Shown in pieces: positions 5,822 through 11,834 of a stretch of DNA of 11,834 bases. Source of the stretch: SFLA01 sp045533895 (lineage in GTDB: Bacteria > Bacillota > Clostridia > Oscillospirales > CAG-382); the NCBI GenBank assembly GCA_045533895.1, contig JAZSIT010000003.1, positions 1-11,834 on the forward strand, in the 5' to 3' direction. The position numbers and the translations under genes are program-made. How positions within the stretch are numbered: position 1 is the stretch's first letter; each line of letters starts with the position of its first letter. A model generated the notes under the pieces. That model had not been told where the DNA came from, searched no databases, and saw only the letters and a list, made by a program, of their open reading frames with translations.

Positions 5822-5839
5822 TAGTTGCGTGCGCAACTA
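5822..5839. promoter_or_regulatory. MarR operator palindrome
   Basis: TAGTTGCG-TG-CGCAACTA is a perfect 8-2-8 inverted repeat of 18 bp, the usual size and form of a MarR-family operator. It begins 10 bp after the -10 and ends 15 nt before the marR start, so binding would block initiation or early elongation. This supports autorepression of the whole operon, relieved by a ligand that is probably a pump substrate (inference). Confidence 0.85.
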
Positions 5840-5854
5840 ATTTCGGAGGACACT

Positions 5855-6310
5855 ATGGCATCAACAATGCGATATATAAATATGATCAGCCGTTGCAGTG
5901 CTATGTACCGCACGGACAGGCTTGCCGGCACCGAGCTCGGCGCCTGCCATTTTCCGTATATTCTCACTCTTTGCCGCAATCCCGGCATAACTCAAGAGTC
6001 CCTTGCGAAAATGGTATATATTAACAAAAGCAACGTCACCCGCGCGCTTCTTTATCTTGAACAGCACGGATTTGTGGAGCGCAAGCAAAGCGAATCTGAC
6101 CGCAGAGTTTTGCTGGTGTACCCAACAGACAAAGCGATAAGCATGCTTCCCGAGATAAAAAGCATACTTAAGGATTGGAACGAATACATTACCGCCGATA
6201 TAAGCGAAGAGGAATTTAACGTGTTTATATCGGTGCTTGAGAAAATTGCCCAAAAAAGCGCCGCATACGGCTCGCTTTCGGATACGGCAGGGGAGGGAGA
6301 ACGGCTTTGA
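5855..6310 (+). CDS. MarR-family repressor of the adjacent ABC exporter
   Basis: 151 residues, the normal MarR length. N- and C-terminal helices (about 1-35 and 95-137) form the dimer interface. The winged helix-turn-helix covers about 44-92: ITQESLAKMVYINKSNVTRALLYLEQHGFVERKQ, then the wing SDRRVLLVYPTDKA with the conserved Asp-Arg-Arg. The start is ATG 5855, 5 nt after GGAGG (5845-5849); an upstream in-frame reading would begin inside the operator. The stop codon overlaps the TTG start of the first ABC gene. Clustering of MarR with a two-subunit ABC exporter in one autoregulated operon is common in Clostridia and points to control of efflux; the inducer cannot be read from the sequence. Confidence 0.93.
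   Translation: MASTMRYINMISRCSAMYRTDRLAGTELGACHFPYILTLCRNPGITQESLAKMVYINKSNVTRALLYLEQHGFVERKQSESDRRVLLVYPTDKAISMLPEIKSILKDWNEYITADISEEEFNVFISVLEKIAQKSAAYGSLSDTAGEGERL
6290..6299 (+). promoter_or_regulatory. Ribosome binding site supporting a TTG start
   Basis: GGGGAGGGAG inside the 3' end of marR lies 7 nt before the TTG at 6307. There is no ATG or GTG nearby in frame, so this site decides for the TTG, which overlaps the marR stop codon by 4 nt (TTGA). Confidence 0.8.
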
Positions 6311-8061
6311 AGAGGATACTTGCATATCTTAAACCACATAGCGGGTTTATGACCTTTGCCTTTACCATAAAAACTCTTGCCACCATGGCGGAATTAACCC
6401 TTCCGTATATACTCAGCTATATTATCGACTACGTTATCCGCCCCCTCGACGGGCAGACGGATATTGATACAACCATCATAACCCGCCGCATAGTATTGTG
6501 GTCGCTGCTTATGATGGTGTGCGCCTTTATCGCAGTGGCAGGAAACATTACAGCCAACCGTATGGCGGCAAAGGTTTCCAAAACCGTTGCAGGTGAGATA
6601 CGCGGCGATCTTTTCCGCCGTACAATGACCCTTTCTCCCGCACAGACAGACGCTTTCACCGTCGCATCTCTTGAAAGCCGTCTTACCACCGATACATACA
6701 ATATCCACCACTTTATGAACGTGGTACAGCGTATGGGCGTCCGCGCTCCCATAATGCTCGTGGGCGGCCTTATAATCACTTCTACCCTCGATCCCGTTCT
6801 TACTGCAGTAATGGCGGCGGTGCTTCCCTTTATTTTCATTACCGTTTACGGTATTTCCCGAAAGGGGTTGCCAATGTTCAAAGAAAGCCAGAAAGCAGTG
6901 GACGGAATGGTAAAGGTAGTCCGAGAGGACGCAACGGGTATCCGCGTAATAAAAGCACTTTCCCGCAAAAAATATGAATCCGACCGTTTTGATACTGCCA
7001 ACCGCACCCTTGCGGAAAAAGAGAAAAAAGCCAATATCACCATGGCTGCCGCTAACCCCGCCATGAACTTTTTCATGAATCTGGGACTTACCGCAGTAGT
7101 TTTCGCAGGCGCTATCCGCGTTAATTCCGATCTTACCGAGCCGGGCAAAATAGTGGCGTTTATCCAGTATTTCACCCTTATTTCAATGGCAATGCTGGCA
7201 ATATCCCGTCTGTTTATGATGTATTCCAAAGCATCTGCTTCTTCCCACCGCGTTGCCGAGGTGTTGGATACCCCTGCCGACCTTTCCGTGGCATCGGTAA
7301 CCGATTTCCCCAACAAAAAGAATGGCGCGTTTATTGAGTTCGATAACGTGTCTTTTGCATACGGAAACACCAAAAACGTCCTTCACAATATCTCATTCAC
7401 TCTTAACAAAGGCGAGTCCTTGGGTATTATCGGCGCAACGGGAAGCGGAAAAACAACACTTCTCTCTCTGCTTATGCGCCTTTATGACGTTACCGAGGGT
7501 AATGTGTATATTGACGGGCAGGATGTGCGCACCTTAAAACAAGAGGAGCTGGGCGCACTCTTTGGCGCGGCAATGCAAAACGATTTTATCTTTGCAGGTA
7601 AAATAAAGGATAATATAGATTTTTACCGCGGTATTTCAGATGATGATATCCGCGCTTCTGCCGTTACCGCGCAGGCGGACGGGTTTATAAATTCCTTTGA
7701 CGAAGGCTATGAGCGTATGCTTACCTCCAAAGGATATAACCTTTCCGGCGGTCAGCGCCAGCGCACCCTCATCTCCCGCGCTGTTGCAGGTAAACCGGAA
7801 ATTCTGGTTCTGGACGATTCCTCCTCCGCTCTTGACTACCGCACAGATTCCGCTCTGCGCAAAGCATTAAAAACAGATACAGCAGGCAGTACCACCGTTG
7901 TTGTGGCACAGCGCGTAAGCTCGGTCATGGGGTGCGATAAGATTATCGTCCTGTCCGAGGGACGGATTAGCGCAATGGGTACTCACGACGAGCTGATGGA
8001 GACCAGCGAGGAATATCGAGATATAAGTAATTCCCAGATGGGAGGTGCAGTCCTTGACTAA
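6307..8061 (+). CDS. Heterodimeric ABC exporter, subunit A (degenerate ATPase site)
   Basis: 584 residues: a six-helix type IV exporter membrane domain (about 10-315) and a nucleotide-binding domain (about 335-580). Walker A GATGSGKTT is at 376-384 and the signature LSGGQ at 479-483 is intact. The Walker B end is ILVLDD, with Asp504 where the catalytic Glu belongs, and the H-loop has Gln535 instead of His (VVVAQRVSS). This pair of changes is the known mark of the degenerate half of heterodimeric exporters (TM287/288, LmrCD, BmrCD). Its intact signature would complete the working site on the partner. The start is TTG, coupled to marR. The stop overlaps the next gene. It probably exports drugs or amphipathic compounds; substrates cannot be inferred further. 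Confidence 0.95.
   Translation: MKRILAYLKPHSGFMTFAFTIKTLATMAELTLPYILSYIIDYVIRPLDGQTDIDTTIITRRIVLWSLLMMVCAFIAVAGNITANRMAAKVSKTVAGEIRGDLFRRTMTLSPAQTDAFTVASLESRLTTDTYNIHHFMNVVQRMGVRAPIMLVGGLIITSTLDPVLTAVMAAVLPFIFITVYGISRKGLPMFKESQKAVDGMVKVVREDATGIRVIKALSRKKYESDRFDTANRTLAEKEKKANITMAAANPAMNFFMNLGLTAVVFAGAIRVNSDLTEPGKIVAFIQYFTLISMAMLAISRLFMMYSKASASSHRVAEVLDTPADLSVASVTDFPNKKNGAFIEFDNVSFAYGNTKNVLHNISFTLNKGESLGIIGATGSGKTTLLSLLMRLYDVTEGNVYIDGQDVRTLKQEELGALFGAAMQNDFIFAGKIKDNIDFYRGISDDDIRASAVTAQADGFINSFDEGYERMLTSKGYNLSGGQRQRTLISRAVAGKPEILVLDDSSSALDYRTDSALRKALKTDTAGSTTVVVAQRVSSVMGCDKIIVLSEGRISAMGTHDELMETSEEYRDISNSQMGGAVLD
8040..8045 (+). promoter_or_regulatory. Ribosome binding site deciding the subunit B start
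   Basis: GGGAGG stands 8 nt before the TTG at 8054. An in-frame GTG at 8045 overlaps this site and has no other good one before it. The TTG start is therefore preferred. Confidence 0.72.
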
Positions 8062-9856
8062 CAACAATACTTCCCAAAAACGCAGTAAAAAAGCGGCATT
8101 TTTCCGTCTCGCAGGCTATCTTTTCCGCCACAAGGGCTATGTGGCAGCCGCCTTTGCCCTTATGCTCGTGTCAAACCTGCTTGCCCTTTTGGGTCCCTCC
8201 CTTTCCGCAAAGGCGCTTAACGCCATTGACCTCGGTGCAGGCAAAGTGGATATGGAAACGGTTACATATAACGTGGTGTTAATGGTCATCGTCTATGCCG
8301 CCTCCGCCGCCATGTCCTATATGCTGGCAGCACTGCTGGTAAAATTAGGCCAAAAAATCACCTACACCCTGCGCAAAGAAGTATTTGACCACCTCCTTGA
8401 ATTACCTGCAGGATATTTCGATACACATCAGACAGGAGATATCGTAAGCCACATTTCATACGATATCGATACCGTTAACGCCACCCTTTCCCACGACCTG
8501 TTGCAGATATGCGCGTCTGTGGTTACAGTTGTTGGCTCTTTGGGGTATATGGTGTATATTTCTCCCGTTCTTATCAGTGTTTTTGCGGTCACCGTGCCCA
8601 TATCCATTTTGTTCACACGGTATAAGACCAAGCGCACACGCCCTCTTTTTAAGAGACGAAGCGCAAAGCTGGGCGAATTAAACGGCTATGCAGAGGAAAT
8701 GCTGTCCGGCCAGCGCACCATACGCATTTACGGCAGGGAAGAGGATGTTTGCGAAAGTTTTGATTCCCGTAACGCAGATTCCTGCGCCGCATATTATGAG
8801 GCGGATTACCACGGCGCCATAATCGGTCCCGGCGTAAACTTCATAAACAATCTTTCGGTGTCTTTGGTTACCCTCCTCGGCGGTATATTCTTTATGCTGT
8901 CCTTAACGGGAAATATCGGCGCGGCAAGCGTGCTGTTTCTCAATCTGGGCGATCTTTCCGCTTTCGTGCAGTATTCCCGTAAGTTTGCCGGTCCTATAAA
9001 CGAATTTGCCAACATTTTAGCAGACCTGCAGTCGGCGCTCGCCGCCGCAGACCGTATCTTCGGTATACTTGATACTGCTCCCGAAAAGCCCGATGAGTCC
9101 GACGCAACCGTACTTTCCGACGTTAAGGGAGAAGTGGATATACACAGCGTGACCTTCGGCTACGATTCGGAAAACCCGGTAATAAAGGATATGTCCGTCC
9201 ACGTGCCTGCAGGAAGCGTAACTGCCATTGTGGGTCCCACAGGCGCAGGCAAGACCACACTTATAAACCTGCTTATGCGGTTTTACGATGTGGACGACGG
9301 CGGTATCACCGTAGACGGCAAGGATATCCGCGATTATACCCGTGATTCTTTGCGTAAAGCATACACTATGGTATTGCAGGAGACTTGGCTTTTCGGCGGT
9401 ACTATCGCGGAAAATATCGCATACGGAAAAGAAAACGCCACCCGCGAGCAGATTGAGCGTGCCGCAAAGGAAGCCCATATCGATACCTTTATCAACACCC
9501 TGCCCGATGGCTACGATACTGTGGTTACGGATAACGGCGTAAGCATTTCCAAGGGGCAAAAGCAGCTCATCACCATCGCCCGCGCATTCCTTGCAGATGC
9601 GCCTATGCTTATTTTGGACGAGGCGACCTCCAACGTAGACTCCCGCACGGAGAAGAATATCCAATCCGCAATGCGCGCACTTATGGAGGGACGCACCTGC
9701 TTCGTCATCGCCCACCGTCTTTCCACCATCAAGGAAGCTGACAATATTCTGGTTATGCGCGACGGCAGAATAACCGAGCAGGGCACCCACGACAGCCTTA
9801 TGGAGCAGGGCGGCTTTTACGCTTCTCTTTATAATTCACAATTCGATTCAAATTAA
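8054..9856 (+). CDS. Heterodimeric ABC exporter, subunit B (catalytic Walker B)
   Basis: 600 residues from the preferred TTG: six-helix membrane domain (about 20-325) and nucleotide-binding domain (about 350-597). Walker A GPTGAGKTT is at 394-402. Walker B ILDE carries the catalytic Glu523, and the H-loop His554 (VIAHRLST) is present. The signature, however, reads ISKGQ (498-502) instead of LSGGQ. Since each ATP site is built from Walker motifs of one subunit and the signature of the other, the poor signature here pairs with the poor Walker B and H-loop of subunit A, giving one dead and one live site. The coding region overlaps the end of subunit A by 8 nt. The first 20 or so residues are polar and basic (NNNTSQKRSKK), a cytoplasmic N-terminus. 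Confidence 0.95.
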   Translation: MTNNNTSQKRSKKAAFFRLAGYLFRHKGYVAAAFALMLVSNLLALLGPSLSAKALNAIDLGAGKVDMETVTYNVVLMVIVYAASAAMSYMLAALLVKLGQKITYTLRKEVFDHLLELPAGYFDTHQTGDIVSHISYDIDTVNATLSHDLLQICASVVTVVGSLGYMVYISPVLISVFAVTVPISILFTRYKTKRTRPLFKRRSAKLGELNGYAEEMLSGQRTIRIYGREEDVCESFDSRNADSCAAYYEADYHGAIIGPGVNFINNLSVSLVTLLGGIFFMLSLTGNIGAASVLFLNLGDLSAFVQYSRKFAGPINEFANILADLQSALAAADRIFGILDTAPEKPDESDATVLSDVKGEVDIHSVTFGYDSENPVIKDMSVHVPAGSVTAIVGPTGAGKTTLINLLMRFYDVDDGGITVDGKDIRDYTRDSLRKAYTMVLQETWLFGGTIAENIAYGKENATREQIERAAKEAHIDTFINTLPDGYDTVVTDNGVSISKGQKQLITIARAFLADAPMLILDEATSNVDSRTEKNIQSAMRALMEGRTCFVIAHRLSTIKEADNILVMRDGRITEQGTHDSLMEQGGFYASLYNSQFDSN

Positions 9857-9860
9857 GTTA

Positions 9861-9895
9861 AAAAGGTGCTGCAAAGCACCTTTTCGACATTTTTT
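9861..9895 (+). terminator. Terminator of the marR-ABC operon
   Basis: Perfect 10-bp stem AAAAGGTGCT (9861-9870) with AGCACCTTTT (9875-9884) closed by a GCAA tetraloop, starting 5 nt after the stop. The T-run is interrupted (TTTTCGACATTTTTT); the interruption is a Spo0A-box. Confidence 0.87.
9883..9889 (-). promoter_or_regulatory. Candidate Spo0A box (0A-box)
   Basis: TTCGACA, i.e. TGTCGAA on the minus strand, is an exact match to the B. subtilis 0A-box core. It lies at about -41 to -35 relative to the predicted start of transcription of the serine hydrolase gene, a position used at Spo0A-activated promoters. One 7-mer can arise by chance, so this is only a candidate. Confidence 0.4.
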
Positions 9896-9908
9896 GTTCA
9901 TATTTGGG

Positions 9909-9917
9909 TGGTATAAT
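9909..9917 (+). promoter_or_regulatory. Extended -10 promoter of the serine hydrolase gene
   Basis: TGGTATAAT: a consensus -10 (9912-9917) with TG in the extended position. No good -35 lies 16-18 bp upstream (only T-rich sequence). The promoter therefore either depends on the extended -10 or needs an activator; the 0A-box at 9883-9889 is in the right place for one. Confidence 0.7.
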
Positions 9918-9942
9918 CTTCCTACAGGAGATGTTAAATACT

Positions 9943-11685
9943 ATGGATATACTCTTTCAGACCAGAGGAATAAAGCTTATAAACCGTTTGTTTGCCCCAA
10001 ACAAGGCGGTTGTTCCTGCCGTGCCTTTTTATCCCCAAAAGCCGGACCCTGTGGAGAAGGCGGTGTCAAACCCCTTTTCCCGCGCCACTCCTGAGGAGGT
10101 GGGCGTTTCATCGGAAACGGTAAACAAATTCCTTTGCGAGCTGGCTTCCGACCCTACTGTAAATATGCACGGAATAACCATGGTGCGAAAGGGACGTGTT
10201 TTTTGCGATGCAAACTTCGGCGTCTACCGTTCCGACCTTTGCCATACTGTCCATTCCATGAGCAAGACAGTAACCGCTCTGGCTATCGGAATGCTCTTTG
10301 ACGAGGGAGCTCTTTCTCCCGACGATGTTTTGGCGGAAATTCTGGATAAGGGCAGTATAACAAAGTTTATTAAAAACGGAATTACCGTAAAAGAACTGCT
10401 TACCATGTCAACAGGTGTGTCCTTTAACGAGCTTGGTTCGGTTACCGAGACCGAGTGGGAAAAGGCGTTTTTTGAATCCGCTACAAAGTTTGACCCCGGT
10501 GAAAAATTTGAATATAACAGTATGAACACCTATATGCTGTCCTGCGTAATAAAAAAGGTTAGCGGAACGGGTGTAAACGAATATCTTGAAAAACGGCTGT
10601 GGACCCCTTTGGGTATTGAGCACCACCCATGGGAGGTTTCCCCCGCAGGAATTGAAAAAGGCGGCTGGGGACTTTATCTCCGCCGTGAGGACGCGGCAAA
10701 AATAGGCGTGCTGGTAATGAACGGCGGGGTTTGGAACGGAAAACGCATTTTAAGCGAAAAAACGGTAAGCCTCTTTACACGCCGCCACCGCCAAGCTCCT
10801 GCCGAATACGGCGGCTTTGATTACGGCTGTCAGATCTGGGTGAGCAGAAATTACAAGGGCTTTCTGTTTAACGGAATGTTTGGGCAAAACGTGTTGGGTA
10901 TAAAGGAAAACGGTATAGTTATCGCCGCCAACGGCGGTAATGACGAGGTGTTCCAGCAAAGCTCCTTTTTTACCCTTGTTGAAAAATACTTCGGGCATCT
11001 GACCGCAGCCGACTCTCTGCCCGAAAACAAAAAAGCGTATAAAGCCCTTTGCAAAACGGTTTCCGGTTTGTACGAGGAAAAACGTCTGGTAAAACAAAAC
11101 CTTTTTGCCCGTATAAAGGCAAACAGGTTTTTGGATAACATTTCGGGCACTTCTTATCGCCTCACTTCCAAAAACGCGGTGTCCGCAGGGCTTTTGCCCG
11201 TGGTGCTCCGCGCCGTGCAGAACAACCACTGCGCCGGAATAAAAAGCGTGTCCTTCCAAAAAGAGGACGATAAACTGTATGTGGATTTCGTTTCCGCGGA
11301 CGGACTTCGCCGTGTCACCGCAGGGCTTAAACAGGTACAGTATACCACGGTGGATTTCGGCGGTGAAAAATATGTTATAGGTGCCACCGCCCGTGTCGGT
11401 AAAAACGAGGACGGCGTTCCCGTCATCACCCTTTATCTCGCTTTTTGCGAAACCGCTTCCGACCGTGCTATAAAGTTTTATTTTCTGCCTGAAAACAAAA
11501 TGCGCATAACCTTTACGGAACGCCCCGGCAGCATGCTTTTTGAGCGCGCGGCAGAAATGCTCTCCGCAGGGGGCAAAAATAAGCTGCTTTCCAACCTCAC
11601 CGGCAAAACGGATACGGATTATATCCGCTACCGCATAAACTGCACCTTTAATCCGGAATATACTGCGGAGAAGGAAACTAAATAA
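9943..11685 (+). CDS. Serine hydrolase, class C beta-lactamase/esterase fold, with C-terminal extension
   Basis: 580 residues. The hydrolase domain covers about 45-370. The nucleophile motif SMSK has Ser105 and Lys108 (in VHSMSKTVTALAIG). The second motif is Tyr191-Asn-Ser (FEYNSMN), a variant of Tyr-X-Asn. The third motif region, usually KTG or HTG, reads GMFGQ near 311-315, as in esterase or amide hydrolase relatives rather than true beta-lactamases. About 200 residues follow (380-580) that I do not recognise: mixed, beta-rich, with several Lys/Arg-rich turns. No signal peptide or membrane helix is seen, so it should be cytoplasmic, unlike most penicillin-binding relatives. CAGGAG (9925-9930) is 12 nt before ATG 9943; an ATG at 9931 abuts the site and a GTG at 9904 lies upstream of the -10. 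Substrate unknown. Confidence 0.85.
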   Translation: MDILFQTRGIKLINRLFAPNKAVVPAVPFYPQKPDPVEKAVSNPFSRATPEEVGVSSETVNKFLCELASDPTVNMHGITMVRKGRVFCDANFGVYRSDLCHTVHSMSKTVTALAIGMLFDEGALSPDDVLAEILDKGSITKFIKNGITVKELLTMSTGVSFNELGSVTETEWEKAFFESATKFDPGEKFEYNSMNTYMLSCVIKKVSGTGVNEYLEKRLWTPLGIEHHPWEVSPAGIEKGGWGLYLRREDAAKIGVLVMNGGVWNGKRILSEKTVSLFTRRHRQAPAEYGGFDYGCQIWVSRNYKGFLFNGMFGQNVLGIKENGIVIAANGGNDEVFQQSSFFTLVEKYFGHLTAADSLPENKKAYKALCKTVSGLYEEKRLVKQNLFARIKANRFLDNISGTSYRLTSKNAVSAGLLPVVLRAVQNNHCAGIKSVSFQKEDDKLYVDFVSADGLRRVTAGLKQVQYTTVDFGGEKYVIGATARVGKNEDGVPVITLYLAFCETASDRAIKFYFLPENKMRITFTERPGSMLFERAAEMLSAGGKNKLLSNLTGKTDTDYIRYRINCTFNPEYTAEKETK

Positions 11686-11703
11686 ACAACCCAATAAAAG
11701 AAA

Positions 11704-11742
11704 ACGGCGGAGAAATTAAAAACTTTCTTCGCCGTGTTTTTT
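11704..11742 (+). terminator. Terminator after the serine hydrolase gene, possibly bidirectional
   Basis: ACGGCGGAGAAA (11704-11715) pairs with TTTCTTCGCCGT (11724-11735), a 12-bp stem with one G-U pair and an 8-nt loop, then GTTTTTTAT. On the minus strand the same hairpin is followed by TTTTCTTTTATT, so it could also end a convergent transcript from the right. Confidence 0.88.
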
Positions 11743-11834
11743 ATGCCTTGCAATTGTATAAAACGCTGAAATACGGTAGATATTTTTGTGTATTATTAAA
11801 GCCGCTCCTTTCTCTCCAAAGCACACCCCACTGT
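11741..11834 (-). other. Right end without a clear gene; open minus-strand frame to the edge
   Basis: No gene is recognised. On the minus strand a frame stays open from the window edge to a stop at 11741-11743 (31 codons, ending in PYFSVLYNCKA), directly before the bidirectional terminator. It could be the end of a convergent gene, but its length is not significant and the composition (AT-rich middle) also fits plain intergenic DNA. Confidence 0.2.

Noticed and set aside
9017..9790. 257-codon minus-strand frame opposite ABC subunit B
   Set aside because: It lies over the conserved ATPase motifs of the real gene; its protein is Cys/His-rich nonsense of the kind produced by the reverse frame of GC-rich codons.
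10144..10960. True class C beta-lactamase conferring drug resistance
   Set aside because: SXXK is present but the second motif is Tyr-Asn-Ser, the KTG motif is missing and there is no export signal; an esterase or amidase-like role is more likely.
10750..11694. 314-codon minus-strand frame opposite the serine hydrolase
   Set aside because: It covers the hydrolase coding region and most of its extension, has no start signals or known motifs, and the plus strand has promoter, ribosome site and terminator in order.

Overview
The window looks like a piece of chromosome from an anaerobic, Gram-positive Clostridia-type bacterium (Firmicutes). The grounds are strong AGGAGG-type ribosome binding sites, sigma-A promoters that nearly all carry an extended -10, GTG and TTG starts, and the gene content: a Spo0A-type DNA-binding domain, a PerR-rubrerythrin operon, a CotH-family lipoprotein and a heterodimeric ABC exporter. 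No species can be named from sequence alone. I saw no mobile element, rRNA, tRNA or CRISPR array.

Layout. (1) 4-2554, minus strand: a two-gene unit, cotH-like lipoprotein then pyroglutamyl peptidase, overlapping by 11 nt. It is driven from a compact divergent promoter region (2594-2662) that also drives (2), a plus-strand membrane protein with a helical, TPR-like middle part and no recognised function (2686-3654), closed by two hairpin terminators in a row. (3) 3778-4684: a Spo0A homologue whose DNA-binding half is well conserved but whose receiver half has lost the aspartate that is normally phosphorylated (Glu at the aligned position). Its promoter is packed with TTGGCAA/TTGCCAA half-sites. 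(4) 4718-5772: perR-rubrerythrin peroxide-defence operon with an obvious palindromic operator and a strong terminator. (5) 5784-9884: marR, abcA, abcB operon, with an 18-bp perfect operator palindrome over the start of transcription and tightly coupled genes. The two ABC subunits have complementary defects in their ATPase motifs, the hallmark of a heterodimeric exporter with one degenerate and one working site. (6) 9883-11735: a cytoplasmic serine hydrolase of the class C beta-lactamase/esterase fold with a C-terminal extension of about 200 residues. A perfect Spo0A-box lies at its promoter. A terminator that could work in both directions follows, and the last 100 bases hold no clear gene.

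How the parts may connect. Oxidative defence (perR-rbr) and efflux (marR-ABC) are self-contained, autoregulated stress modules. The most interesting part is the Spo0A-like regulator: a receiver apparently unable to take a phosphate in the usual way, an unusual repeat-rich promoter, and candidate 0A-boxes at its own promoter, in the marR promoter and at the hydrolase promoter. This suggests a locally acting or phosphorelay-independent regulator; that last step is inference.
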